From positions 1 through 23,751 of the forward strand of contig JAGWIH010000004.1 of the NCBI GenBank assembly GCA_028866355.1: a DNA stretch of 23,751 bases, read 5' to 3'. This document shows positions 1-8,143 of this stretch, piece after piece. Within the stretch, counting starts at the first letter, position 1. Each line of letters opens with the position of its first letter. The notes below the pieces were generated by a model. That model did no database searches, was not told where the DNA came from, and saw only the letters and a program-made list of their open reading frames with translations. This DNA is from Alphaproteobacteria bacterium (GTDB taxonomy: Bacteria; Pseudomonadota; Alphaproteobacteria; ATCC43930; CGMCC-115725). Both the position numbers and the translations under genes were made by a program.

Positions 1-1354
1 CGAGCGTCGGATGGGCGTGGACGGTGCGCGCGATGTCCTCGGCCGAAGCGGCGAATTCCATCGCCAGCGCCGCTTCACCGATCATCGTGCCAGCGTCGGG
101 CCCGATGATATGGACGCCGAGTACGCGATCGGTCTTGGTATCGGCGAGGATTTTCACAAAGCCTTCGGTGAAGCCGTTGGCGCGGGCGCGGGGATTGGCG
201 GTGAACGGGAACTTGCCGGTTTTGTACGCCGTCCCGGCCTGTTTGAGCTGTTCTTCCGTGCGGCCAACCGACGCGACCTCGGGCCAAGTGTAGATTACGG
301 CCGGAATGGCGTCGTAATCGAGGGGCGACCGGCCGCCGGCCAGCGTCTCGGCCAGAACGACGCCCTCCTCCGACGCTTTGTGCGCCAGCATCGCACCGGC
401 AATCGCATCGCCGATCGCGTAGACGCCGGGTACGTTGGTGGCGAACCGGCCATCGACTTTGATACGGCCCTTGTCGTCGAGCGCCACGCCAGCCTCTTTC
501 AGGCCGAGATCGGCGGTGTAGGGCACGCGGCCGACCGCCACCAGCACGACATCGGCCTTGATGCTTTCGCGGGCGCCGCCTTTGGCCGGCTCGAGCGTCA
601 GCGCGACACCGTCCTTGCCGGCTTTGGCTTCGACCACCTTGGTGCCGAGGCGAAATTTGAAGCCCTGGCGCTCGAGGCTGCGCTGCAACGCCGCCGACAA
701 CTCGCCATCCATGCCCGGAGTCACGCGGTCGAGGAATTCGATCACCGTGACATCGGCACCGAGCCGGCGCCACACCGAGCCCATTTCGAGACCGATATAA
801 CCCCCACCGATCACCACCAGATGCGTCGGTACCGAAGCGAGCGCAAGAGCGCCGGTCGAGGTGACGATACGTTTTTCGTCGACCGCGATGCCAGGCAGGC
901 CGGCGCCGTCGGAACCGGTCGCTAGCACGATCGCTTTCTTGGCACTGAGCTCCCGCTTGCCACCGGCGTTGAGCGCGACGGTAACGCGATCGCGCGCCGC
1001 GAGCCGCGCCGCGCCCTTGACGTATTCGACCTTGTTCTTGCGAAACAGGAATTCGACGCCGCGCGTATTGTCGGCGACGACCTTGTCCTTGCGCGCCAGC
1101 ATCGTCTTGAGATCGAGCGTCACGCCGGCGATTTTGACGCCGTGCGCCGCCAGCTCGTGCTGCGCCGCGGCGAAATGCTCGGACGATTGCAGCAACGCCT
1201 TCGACGGAATGCAGCCGATATTGAGGCAGGTGCCGCCTGGCGCGTCGCGCTTGTCGACGCAGGCGACGCTCATTCCGAGCTGTGCCGCGCGGATCGCCGC
1301 GACGTAGCCGCCGGGTCCTGCGCCGATGACGATGACGTCGAACGCGTCGGTCAT
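1..1354 (-). CDS. lpdA: Dihydrolipoamide dehydrogenase (E3), 3'-truncated by window edge
   Basis: This is the FAD flavoprotein that reoxidises dihydrolipoyl groups of 2-oxoacid dehydrogenase complexes with NAD+. The reading frame opens with ATG at 1354 (MTDAFDVIVIGAGPGG) and stays open to base 1, giving 451 visible residues; family members run to about 465-470, so only the last few are missing. Visible are the FAD-binding GAGPGG (residues 11-16), the redox disulfide motif GGTCLNIGCIPSK (Cys43 and Cys48), the NAD-binding VVIGGGYIGLEMG, the second FAD motif VYAIGDAIAG, and near the edge VHAHPTL, which carries the catalytic His; its partner Glu falls outside the window. It begins 3 nt after the odhB stop, so it is the third gene of odhA-odhB-lpdA and most likely the E3 of the 2-oxoglutarate dehydrogenase complex. 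A different E3 paralogue elsewhere could serve pyruvate dehydrogenase. Confidence 0.96.
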   Translation of the reverse strand, partial: MTDAFDVIVIGAGPGGYVAAIRAAQLGMSVACVDKRDAPGGTCLNIGCIPSKALLQSSEHFAAAQHELAAHGVKIAGVTLDLKTMLARKDKVVADNTRGVEFLFRKNKVEYVKGAARLAARDRVTVALNAGGKRELSAKKAIVLATGSDGAGLPGIAVDEKRIVTSTGALALASVPTHLVVIGGGYIGLEMGSVWRRLGADVTVIEFLDRVTPGMDGELSAALQRSLERQGFKFRLGTKVVEAKAGKDGVALTLEPAKGGARESIKADVVLVAVGRVPYTADLGLKEAGVALDDKGRIKVDGRFATNVPGVYAIGDAIAGAMLAHKASEEGVVLAETLAGGRSPLDYDAIPAVIYTWPEVASVGRTEEQLKQAGTAYKTGKFPFTANPRARANGFTEGFVKILADTKTDRVLGVHIIGPDAGTMIGEAALAMEFAASAEDIARTVHAHPTL

Positions 1355-1357
1355 CGC

Positions 1358-2605
1358 TTAGACGCCGAACAGCAGGCGTTCGGGGTCTTCGATGCACTCC
1401 TTGACGCGGACCAGGAAGGTAACAGCCTCGCGACCGTCGACCAGACGGTGATCGTAGCTCAGCGCCAGATACATCATCGGCCGCGCGACGATCTGGCCGC
1501 CGACAACCACCGGCCGCTGTTGAATCTTATGCATGCCGAGAATGGCGGATTGCGGCGGATTGAGGATCGGTGTCGACATCAACGAGCCGTAGACGCCGCC
1601 GTTGGTGATGGTGAACGTGCCGCCCGACAGCTCTTCGAGCTTCAATTTGCCGTCACGTGCGCGCCGGCCGAGGTCACCGACCTGTTTTTCGATGTCGGCG
1701 AAATCAAGCCGATCGGCGTCGCGCACCACCGGCACCACCAGACCCTGTTCGGTGCCGACGGCGACGCCAATATCATAGTGATTCTTGTAGACGATATCCT
1801 CACCGTCGATCTCGCCGTTGGCCGCCGGAATCTCCTTGAGCGCGACGATGCACGCCTTGACGAAGAACGACATGAAACCGAGGCGGACGCCGTGCTTCTT
1901 CTCGAAGCTTTCGCGATAGCGTTCGCGTAACGCCATGACTGCGCTCATATCCGCCTCGTTGAAGGTCGTGAGCATGGCGGCCGTGTTCTGCGCCTCTTTG
2001 AGGCGTTCGGCGATGCGCCGTCGCAGGCGCGTCATGTGCACGCGCTCTTCGCGCGGGCCGGCTTCGCGCGCCACGGCCGGAACCGCCGACTGGACGGCAG
2101 CCGGCGCTGACGCGGTGCCACTCTTCTCGAGCGCGGCAAGCACATCGCCCTTGGTCAGGCGACCGTCGCGGCCTGACGGCGGGATGCGCGCCGGTTCGAC
2201 CTTGTTTTCTTGGACCAAACGCTGCACCGCCGGGCCAGAGCGCTTAGCTTGATCCGGTGCCGATGCGGCCGGTGCAGTGGCCGGAGTCTTCAGCGGCCCG
2301 GCCTTCGGTGGCGGCGCGGCCGACGCGGGTTTGCTTTCGGCTTTGGCGGCGGGCTTGGCCTTGCCGTTGCCTTCGGTAATGCGACCGAGCACGCCGCCGA
2401 CCGCGATGTTGCCGTCCTTCGGCACCAGCACTTCGGCCAGTGTGCCGGCGGCGGGCGCATTGACCTCGAGCGTCACTTTGTCGGTTTCCAGCTCGACCAA
2501 CGGATCGTCGACTGCGACCGAATCGCCGGGCTGCTTAAGCCAGCGCGCGACCGTGGCTTCGGTAACGGATTCGCCGAGCGGCGGAACGATGATGTCGGTC
2601 GCCAT
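1358..2605 (-). CDS. odhB: Dihydrolipoyl succinyltransferase (E2) of 2-oxoglutarate dehydrogenase
   Basis: E2 core of the 2-oxoglutarate dehydrogenase complex; it transfers the succinyl group from the lipoyl arm to CoA. It is 415 aa when started at ATG 2605 (MATDIIVPPLGESV), chosen because an AGGAGAG ribosome site lies just upstream and the lipoyl domain starts at once; an in-frame start 24 nt earlier would overlap the odhA stop. Domains in order: one lipoyl domain with ETDKVTLEV (lipoyl Lys43), an Ala/Pro/Lys-rich linker, a peripheral subunit-binding domain (GPAVQRLVQEN to LTKGDVLAALE), a second Ala-rich linker, then the catalytic domain ending in SYDHRLVDG (His386, Asp390) and the terminus PERLLFGV typical of SucB. 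The stop is 3 nt before lpdA and the gene begins 13 nt after the odhA stop, so the three genes are almost certainly one transcript. Confidence 0.97.
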   Translation of the reverse strand: MATDIIVPPLGESVTEATVARWLKQPGDSVAVDDPLVELETDKVTLEVNAPAAGTLAEVLVPKDGNIAVGGVLGRITEGNGKAKPAAKAESKPASAAPPPKAGPLKTPATAPAASAPDQAKRSGPAVQRLVQENKVEPARIPPSGRDGRLTKGDVLAALEKSGTASAPAAVQSAVPAVAREAGPREERVHMTRLRRRIAERLKEAQNTAAMLTTFNEADMSAVMALRERYRESFEKKHGVRLGFMSFFVKACIVALKEIPAANGEIDGEDIVYKNHYDIGVAVGTEQGLVVPVVRDADRLDFADIEKQVGDLGRRARDGKLKLEELSGGTFTITNGGVYGSLMSTPILNPPQSAILGMHKIQQRPVVVGGQIVARPMMYLALSYDHRLVDGREAVTFLVRVKECIEDPERLLFGV

Positions 2606-2618
2606 GACTCTCCTGCGG

Positions 2619-5474
2619 TCAGCCGGCAAGCGCTTCGTCGACCAGCCGCGCCTGCTCGATGTTGTGGCGCTTCAGGAGGCCGGTCGCGGTCGCCGCCGCC
2701 TCGGGACGACCGACATAGCGCGCGCGCTTCGCCTTCATATCGAGCGAGCTTAGCGTCTTTTCCAGGCGCCGGTCGACAAAGCTCCAGGCGCCCATATTTT
2801 CGGGCTCTTCCTGAACCCAGACGAATTCGGCGTTGCGGTAGCGCATCGCCTCCTCGGCCAGCGGCTTGACCGGAAACGGATAGAGCTGCTCCACCCGCAA
2901 GATGGCGACATCGTCGATCTTGCGCTCGCGCCGGGCGTGCAGCAGGTCGAAATAGACCTTACCGCTGCACAACAGCACGCGGCGCACCTCAGCATCGGCG
3001 GCGAGCTTGTCGGGTTCGCCGAAGACACGGTGGAATGACGTTCCCGGTCCCATGTCCGCCAGTTTGCCGGCGACATCGGGATTGCGCAGCAGCGATTTGG
3101 GCGTCATCACCACCAGCGGTTTGCGGAAATTGCGCCGCACCTGCCGACGCAGCACGTGGAAATAATTGGCGGCCGTGGTCAGGTTGCAGACCTGAATGTT
3201 GTCCTCGCCGCATAACTGCAAGAAGCGCTCGACTCGGCCGGACGAATGTTCTGGTCCCTGCCCTTCGTAACCGTGCGGCAGCAACAGCACGACGCCGGAC
3301 ATGCGCAGCCATTTGGCCTCGCCCGAGGCGATGAACTGGTCGATGATGACTTGGGCGCCGTTGGCGAAATCGCCGAACTGGCCCTCCCACAGCACCAGCG
3401 AGCGCGGATCGGCCAAGCTGTAGCCGTATTCGAACCCCAACACCGCGGCCTCGGACAGTGGGCTATCGATGACTTCGAATTGCGCCTGGCCCTCGCGGAT
3501 GTGGTTGAGCGGCACGTAACGCTCCTCCGTCTCCTGGTCATAGAAGACGGCGTGGCGCTGCGAGAAGGTGCCGCGGCCGGAATCCTGGCCAGACAGGCGG
3601 ACGCACGCGCCTTCGGACAACAGCGTGCCGAAGGCCAACGCTTCGGCGGTCGCCCAATCGACGCCCTCGCCCTTGTCGATCGTTTCACGCTTGGCGTCGA
3701 GCTGACGCGCGATCTTGCGGTTGAGGTTGAAGCCCTGCGGCACGCGCGTCAAAGCCGCGCCGACCTCCTTGAGCAGCGGCAGCTCGACGGCGGTCACGCC
3801 GCGGCGGTCGTCGGTGCCCGCGATGGTGAAGCCCTTCCACTCGCCTTCGAGCCAATCCGCCTTGTTGGGCCGGTAGCTCTTAGCCGCTTCGAATTCGCCT
3901 TCGAGCCGCCCCATGAACGTTCGTTCGATCGTGTCGGCGTCGGCCGCACCGAGCAAGCCTTCATCGATCAAGCGCTGGCGATAGATTTCTCGCGTCGTCG
4001 GATGCGCCCCAATGGTGCGGTACATCAGCGGCTGCGTAAACGCCGGCTCGTCGGTCTCGTTATGGCCGTGGCGGCGATAGCAGAACATGTCGACCACCAC
4101 ATCCTTCTTGAAGCGGTGGCGGAATTCCGTCGCGATGCGCGCGACGTGCACGACGGCTTCGGGGTCGTCGCCGTTGACGTGAAAGATCGGCGCCTGGATG
4201 GTCTTGGCGACGTCCGACGGATACGGACCCGAACGCGCCTGTGTCGGGCTGGTGGTGAAGCCGATCTGATTGTTGACGATGACATGGATCGTGCCGCCGG
4301 TACGGTAACCCTTGAGCTCACTGAGTTCGAGCGTCTCGGCGACCAGGCCCTGGCCCGCGAAAGCGGCGTCGCCATGCATCAGCAAGCCGACGACTTCGTC
4401 GCGCGACTGATCGGCGCGTTGGTGTTGCTTGGCGCGCACCTTGCCGAGCGTCACCGGATTGACCGCTTCGAGATGCGACGGGTTGGCGGTCAGCGACAGA
4501 TGCACGACATTGCCGTCGAAATCGCGGTCGGACGACGTGCCGAGATGATACTTGACGTCGCCCGAGCCCTGGACGTCTTCGGGATTAGCCGAATTGCCCT
4601 GGAATTCCGAGAACAAGGCGGAATAGGGCTTGCCCATCATATTGGTCAGGATGTTGAGCCGGCCGCGATGCGGCATGCCGATGACCAGCTCCTTCATGCC
4701 GAGTTGGCCGCCACGCTTTAGAATTTGCTCGAGCGCCGGAATCAGCGCTTCGGCGCCTTCGATGCCAAACCGCTTGGTTCCGGTGTAGCGCTTATCCAGG
4801 AATCGCTCGAGGAACTCGGCTTCGACCAGGCGCTCGTAGATCGTCCGCTTGCCGCGCTCGGTGAATTCGGTCTGGTTGCGCGGCACTTCGATGCGCGCCT
4901 GGATCCATTGGCGCTGCTCGAGCTCCTGGATGTGCATGTATTCGACACCGACATGACCACAATAGGTCGCGCGCAGCGCCGCGAGGAGCTCGCGGATCGT
5001 CGCGGTTTCGAAACCGAGCATGTTGTTCACGAAGATCGGCCGGTCATACTCCGCTTCGGTGAAGCCGAAGGTCGCCGGATCGAGATCGGGGTGATAGGTG
5101 CGGCGATCGAGGCCGAGCGGATCGAGATCGGCGATCAGGTGCCCGCGCACGCGATAGCTGCGGATGAAATTCATTGCGCGGATCGAATCGAGCGCCGCCT
5201 GATGCACGTCGGCGGGCAGCGCCGCGATCGCGGCCGCGGTCGGCACGGCGGCTTCTGCCAGATGGCCGTTGCCCAGCAGCGTCGGGCGCCTCGTGCCCCA
5301 GCCCGGCCCTTCCATTTCCTTCAGGAAGGCTTTCGGCTCCTCGCCCAGCTCGGCGAAGAATTTTTGCCAGCTCGGATCCACGGATTGCGGATCGGCCAAA
5401 AACCGTCCGTAGAGTTCGGCGATGAACGCCGCGTTTTGGCCGGTCAGGAAAGTGTCGTTTGCAAGCGGCGGCAT
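2619..5474 (-). CDS. odhA: 2-Oxoglutarate dehydrogenase E1 component
   Basis: Thiamine-diphosphate-dependent E1 that decarboxylates 2-oxoglutarate and succinylates the E2 lipoyl group. It has 951 aa from ATG 5474 (MPPLANDTFL); a TTG three codons upstream (5483) is possible and neither start has a strong ribosome site. Length matches SucA. Visible motifs: N-terminal E2-interacting segment (NAAFIAELYGRF), GMPHRGRLN (266-274), GDVKYHLG (305-312), SLTANPSHLE (327-336), HGDAAFAGQG (367-376), NNQIGFTT (401-408) and HGHNETDEP (469-477). The C-terminal half carries SGQDSGRGTF, WEGQFGDFANGAQ and LLPHGYEGQGPEHSS, as in other 2-oxoglutarate E1 enzymes. It heads the odhA-odhB-lpdA group. A 7-bp-stem hairpin lies in its leader. 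The gene upstream is mdh, with no sucCD between. Confidence 0.97.
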   Translation of the reverse strand: MPPLANDTFLTGQNAAFIAELYGRFLADPQSVDPSWQKFFAELGEEPKAFLKEMEGPGWGTRRPTLLGNGHLAEAAVPTAAAIAALPADVHQAALDSIRAMNFIRSYRVRGHLIADLDPLGLDRRTYHPDLDPATFGFTEAEYDRPIFVNNMLGFETATIRELLAALRATYCGHVGVEYMHIQELEQRQWIQARIEVPRNQTEFTERGKRTIYERLVEAEFLERFLDKRYTGTKRFGIEGAEALIPALEQILKRGGQLGMKELVIGMPHRGRLNILTNMMGKPYSALFSEFQGNSANPEDVQGSGDVKYHLGTSSDRDFDGNVVHLSLTANPSHLEAVNPVTLGKVRAKQHQRADQSRDEVVGLLMHGDAAFAGQGLVAETLELSELKGYRTGGTIHVIVNNQIGFTTSPTQARSGPYPSDVAKTIQAPIFHVNGDDPEAVVHVARIATEFRHRFKKDVVVDMFCYRRHGHNETDEPAFTQPLMYRTIGAHPTTREIYRQRLIDEGLLGAADADTIERTFMGRLEGEFEAAKSYRPNKADWLEGEWKGFTIAGTDDRRGVTAVELPLLKEVGAALTRVPQGFNLNRKIARQLDAKRETIDKGEGVDWATAEALAFGTLLSEGACVRLSGQDSGRGTFSQRHAVFYDQETEERYVPLNHIREGQAQFEVIDSPLSEAAVLGFEYGYSLADPRSLVLWEGQFGDFANGAQVIIDQFIASGEAKWLRMSGVVLLLPHGYEGQGPEHSSGRVERFLQLCGEDNIQVCNLTTAANYFHVLRRQVRRNFRKPLVVMTPKSLLRNPDVAGKLADMGPGTSFHRVFGEPDKLAADAEVRRVLLCSGKVYFDLLHARRERKIDDVAILRVEQLYPFPVKPLAEEAMRYRNAEFVWVQEEPENMGAWSFVDRRLEKTLSSLDMKAKRARYVGRPEAAATATGLLKRHNIEQARLVDEALAG

Positions 5475-5492
5475 GGTTTTCAAATTCGTGTG

Positions 5493-5513
5493 GCCGGTAT
5501 CCGTTTTACCGGC
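5493..5513 (-). promoter_or_regulatory. Hairpin in the odhA leader
   Basis: A perfect 7-bp inverted repeat (gccggta, bases 5493-5499, with taccggc, 5507-5513) and a 7-nt loop lies 19-39 nt upstream of the odhA ATG. It is close enough to the start to influence ribosome access or to serve as an operator. No T-run follows on the minus strand, so it does not look like an intrinsic terminator. Its role is unknown. Confidence 0.3.
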
Positions 5514-5561
5514 TCAAGCCTTAAATAAGATGACGAACGGGCGCTGCCCAGCGTTGCGCCG

Positions 5562-5578
5562 CTCATGGCTGCCATGAG
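5562..5578. repeat. Short inverted repeat between mdh and odhA
   Basis: A 7-bp perfect inverted repeat (ctcatgg / ccatgag) with a 3-nt loop. A second, 5-bp hairpin (gcctt / aaggc, 5602-5614) follows the mdh stop directly. Neither has a T-tract on the minus strand, so a classical terminator is not supported; they could be RNA processing or stabilising structures between mdh and odhA mRNA. Confidence 0.3.
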
Positions 5579-5620
5579 TCCGTGGGGTTTGGAATCTGCA
5601 TGCCTTTGCAAGGCGTTAGC

Positions 5621-6586
5621 CTAGGCTTTGGCGTCCGCCAGCAGCTTCTTGGTAGCCTCGAGCAAGGTTTTGACGGCGCTGACCGATTTGTCGAATGCCG
5701 CCTTCTCGTCGGCGTTGAGCGCGATCTCGACGACGCGCTCGACTCCTTTGGCGCCGAGCACGACCGGCACGCCGACATAGACGCCTTTGACACCGTACGG
5801 ACCATCGAGCCAGGCGGCGCACGGCAACACGCGCTTCTTGTCGCGCAGGTAGGATTCCGCCATGGCGATTGCCGACGCCGCTGGTGCGTAGAACGCCGAG
5901 CCGGTCTTCAGCAGGTTGACGATCTCGCCGCCGCCTTCGCGCGTCCGTTGCACGATCTTGTCGATGCGGTCCTGAGTCGTCCAACCCATCTTGACTAGGT
6001 CGGGCAGCGGAATGCCGGCGACCGCCGAATACCGCGCCAGCGGCACCATGCTATCGCCGTGGCCGCCGAGCACGAAAGCGCTGACGTCCTCGACCGAAAC
6101 TTTGAACTCGTCGGCGAGGAAATAGCGGAAGCGCGCGCTGTCGAGCACGCCGGCCATGCCGACGACTTTGTGGTGGGGCAGGCCACAGGCCTCGCGCAAA
6201 ACCCAGACCATCACGTCGAGCGGATTGGTGATGCAGATGACGAACGCGTTGGCGGCGTGCGCTTTGATCGCGGCGCCAACGTGGCGCATCACCTTGGCGT
6301 TGATGCCGATCAGGTCGTCGCGGCTCATGCCCGGCTTGCGCGGCACGCCGGCGGTGACAATCACCACATCGGCGCCGACGATTGCCGCATAGTCGTTGCT
6401 GCCGGCGTATTTCGCGTCGAAACCTTCGACCGGCGTCGCTTCGACGAGATCGAGCGCCTTGCCTTGGGGCACGCCCTCGACGATGTCGCAAAGGACGACG
6501 TCGCCGAGCTGCTTCAAACCGGCGAGCAAGGCGAGCGTGCCGCCGATCTGGCCGGCTCCAACCAGCGCGATCTTGTTGCGTGCCAT
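5621..6586 (-). CDS. mdh: Malate dehydrogenase (NAD, LDH-like type)
   Basis: Catalyses malate + NAD+ to oxaloacetate + NADH in the TCA cycle. It has 321 aa from ATG 6586 (MARNKIALVG), preferred over an in-frame ATG at 6598 because an AGGT-type ribosome site lies about 8 nt upstream and the family N-terminus is MARNKI. The Rossmann motif GAGQIGG (10-16) and Asp34 (LCDI) specify NAD. Active-site residues visible: Arg83 and Arg89 (VPRKPGMSRDD), Asn121 (NPLD), Arg152 (LDSARFR), and catalytic His176 in GGHGDSM. This is the LDH-like bacterial Mdh group used by alphaproteobacteria, not the E. coli type. It is followed after 146 nt by odhA on the same strand, and a candidate promoter lies at 6641-6669. 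Confidence 0.97.
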   Translation of the reverse strand: MARNKIALVGAGQIGGTLALLAGLKQLGDVVLCDIVEGVPQGKALDLVEATPVEGFDAKYAGSNDYAAIVGADVVIVTAGVPRKPGMSRDDLIGINAKVMRHVGAAIKAHAANAFVICITNPLDVMVWVLREACGLPHHKVVGMAGVLDSARFRYFLADEFKVSVEDVSAFVLGGHGDSMVPLARYSAVAGIPLPDLVKMGWTTQDRIDKIVQRTREGGGEIVNLLKTGSAFYAPAASAIAMAESYLRDKKRVLPCAAWLDGPYGVKGVYVGVPVVLGAKGVERVVEIALNADEKAAFDKSVSAVKTLLEATKKLLADAKA

Positions 6587-6640
6587 CGAAGACCTCATTT
6601 TTGGGCAGTGCGGGCCGCGCGGAGAGCGCAGAACGCCGCG

Positions 6641-6669
6641 GGTTTACCGCGATTTCGCCTCTGCGGCAA
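6641..6669 (-). promoter_or_regulatory. Candidate promoter for mdh
   Basis: On the minus strand TTGCCG (6669-6664) is separated by exactly 17 nt from TAAACC (6646-6641), giving a predicted leader of roughly 45-50 nt before the mdh ATG. The same -10-like hexamer and spacing appear upstream of sdhC. Assigned by eye only. Confidence 0.35.
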
Positions 6670-6690
6670 GGGGACGACGATTACAACAGA

Positions 6691-7851
6691 TTAACCCGGA
6701 ACCGCGGCGATGTATTCCGGGCTTTGCATCTCGTGCAGGCGCGACACCGTGCGCTGGAATTCGAACGCGCCGTCACCCTCCGTATAAAGCTGATCCGGCG
6801 GCACGTCTGCGGACATCACGATGCGGCCATGCGCGTCGTAAAGCGTGTCGATGAAGGTGTTGAAGCGTTTGGCCTCGTCGCGGCGCGCCGGATCCATCCG
6901 TGGCACGGCATCGATGACAAATGTGTGGTAGCGCCGGCACAATTCGAGATAGTCGGCAGGGCCCAGAACCCCGCCACACAATTCGGCGAAGCTAAACCAA
7001 GCCACGCGGCGTGCGGCGCGTGGCACGATCAGCTTGTGACCCAAAACGGTGAGCGTCTGGGCATGCGTCGACGCATTGTCGGTCAAGGCCATGAAGGCGC
7101 GTTCGAGCGCCCGGTAGGCGCGATCGTTGGCCGGCGTGAAATAGGTCTGGCGACCGATCAGGCGGGCCATGCGGTAATCGTGCCCGCTGTCGAGCGGGAT
7201 GATGTCGAGCCGGCTCTCGATCAGCGCAATGAACGGCAGGAAGCGCTCGCGCTGCAAACCGCCTTCGTACAATTCGTCGGGCGCGCGGTTCGACGTCGCG
7301 ACGACGACGACGCCGAGATCGAGCAGCGCCTCGAACAGACGCCCGAGGATCATGGCGTCGGCGATATCGGTAACGTGAAACTCGTCGAAACAGAGCAGCA
7401 CCGAGTCTTTGCCGAATGAAGCGGCGACCTGCCGGATCGGATCCTCCTTGCCGGCCTGCAGCGCATGAATGCGGTCATGCACGTCGGCCATGAAGGCATA
7501 GAAATGCGTGCGCCGTTTCGCGGCCAGGCTGACCGATCCGAAGAACATGTCCATCAGCATGGTCTTGCCGCGGCCGACGCCACCGTGGAGATAGATGCCC
7601 TTTGGCGGCGCGATATGGGGCCGCACCAGCCCCAACCGAGCGCGCCAGCCGCGCCGCGCGCTGATCATGCGGTCATCGACCAACGACGACCACAAGGCCT
7701 CGAGCTTTGCCGCGGCGCGCTCTTGGGCGGCGTCATAGACCAACTCGCCCGCGGCGACGCGCGCGCGATACCGCGCAAGCGGACCGGACATCGGTGAATT
7801 GGGCTTTACGGTTGACGGTTGGCTAGAGGACTGCATCGACGGCGCAGTCAT
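6691..7851 (-). CDS. zapE: Cell division protein ZapE / AFG1-family ATPase
   Basis: AAA+-like P-loop ATPase of the AFG1/ZapE family. In E. coli, ZapE is linked to Z-ring stability; the mitochondrial homologue AFG1/LACE1 acts in inner-membrane respiratory protein quality control. It is 386 aa from ATG 7851; ATGs at 7836 and 7791 are also in frame, and the family-like sequence begins near MSGPLARYRARVAAGEL (7791), so the first 20 residues may not be real. Motifs: the domain start GPLARYRA, YLHGGVGRGKT (Walker A, about 88-97), HFYAFMADVH, VLLCFDEFHVTD (Walker B, about 151-162), and VVVATSNRAPDELYEGGLQR (sensor 1 region). It lies just upstream of mdh on the same strand with 104 nt between, an association with TCA genes that is common in alphaproteobacteria. 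Confidence 0.93.
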   Translation of the reverse strand: MTAPSMQSSSQPSTVKPNSPMSGPLARYRARVAAGELVYDAAQERAAAKLEALWSSLVDDRMISARRGWRARLGLVRPHIAPPKGIYLHGGVGRGKTMLMDMFFGSVSLAAKRRTHFYAFMADVHDRIHALQAGKEDPIRQVAASFGKDSVLLCFDEFHVTDIADAMILGRLFEALLDLGVVVVATSNRAPDELYEGGLQRERFLPFIALIESRLDIIPLDSGHDYRMARLIGRQTYFTPANDRAYRALERAFMALTDNASTHAQTLTVLGHKLIVPRAARRVAWFSFAELCGGVLGPADYLELCRRYHTFVIDAVPRMDPARRDEAKRFNTFIDTLYDAHGRIVMSADVPPDQLYTEGDGAFEFQRTVSRLHEMQSPEYIAAVPG

Positions 7852-7931
7852 AGCCAAATTTGCGGCGCGGTTACACAGTCTCGTCTACGATGTCATCGGG
7901 TTTGGCATGCCACGACGGAAGGAGACGGAAC

Positions 7932-8135
7932 ATGGACGAGGACCGCTTCAACATGGAACTCCGCAAGTTCCTCAAGGTCGTCGGCGTCACATCGCAACGC
8001 GAGATCGAAAACGCGGTGCATGCGGCAGTCGTGTCGGGAGCACTCAAGAACAGCGGTCGGCTTTCCGCCAAGATGACACTGCGCATACCCGAGATCGGAC
8101 TCGATCACGTGATCGACGGCTCGATCGAGTTCTAG
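7932..8135 (+). CDS. DUF6494 family small protein
   Basis: A 67-aa plus-strand protein, MDEDRFNMELRKFLKVVGVT onwards, that I recognise as the DUF6494 type: an acidic start, RKFLK-VGVTSQREIE, a short Ala-rich helix, and the closing strand pattern KMTLRIPEIGLDHVIDGSIEF. ATG 7932 is chosen because AAGGAGA sits 7 nt upstream; more upstream in-frame starts lack this. There is no signal peptide, membrane segment or cysteine. Function is unknown. The gene is isolated in orientation: divergent from zapE (80-nt gap) and convergent with sdhB, whose stop is only 8 nt away. Confidence 0.88.
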   Translation: MDEDRFNMELRKFLKVVGVTSQREIENAVHAAVVSGALKNSGRLSAKMTLRIPEIGLDHVIDGSIEF

Positions 8136-8143
8136 GCGGCGCG

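Noticed and set aside
75..1397. A 440-codon minus-strand frame overlapping lpdA
   Set aside because: Arginine-rich nonsense in a shifted frame of lpdA; the true frame (start 1354) shows all E3 motifs and runs off the window.
3246..4721. A 491-codon plus-strand open frame opposite odhA
   Set aside because: It lies wholly antisense to a well-supported E1 gene, reads as a low-complexity A/R/D/V-rich product with no domain, and is the expected product of high-GC codon bias on the opposite strand.
7860..7931. Upstream in-frame extension of the DUF6494 protein (91 aa form)
   Set aside because: The AAGGAGA ribosome site is placed for ATG 7932, and the extension has no similarity to the family start M-D-E-D.
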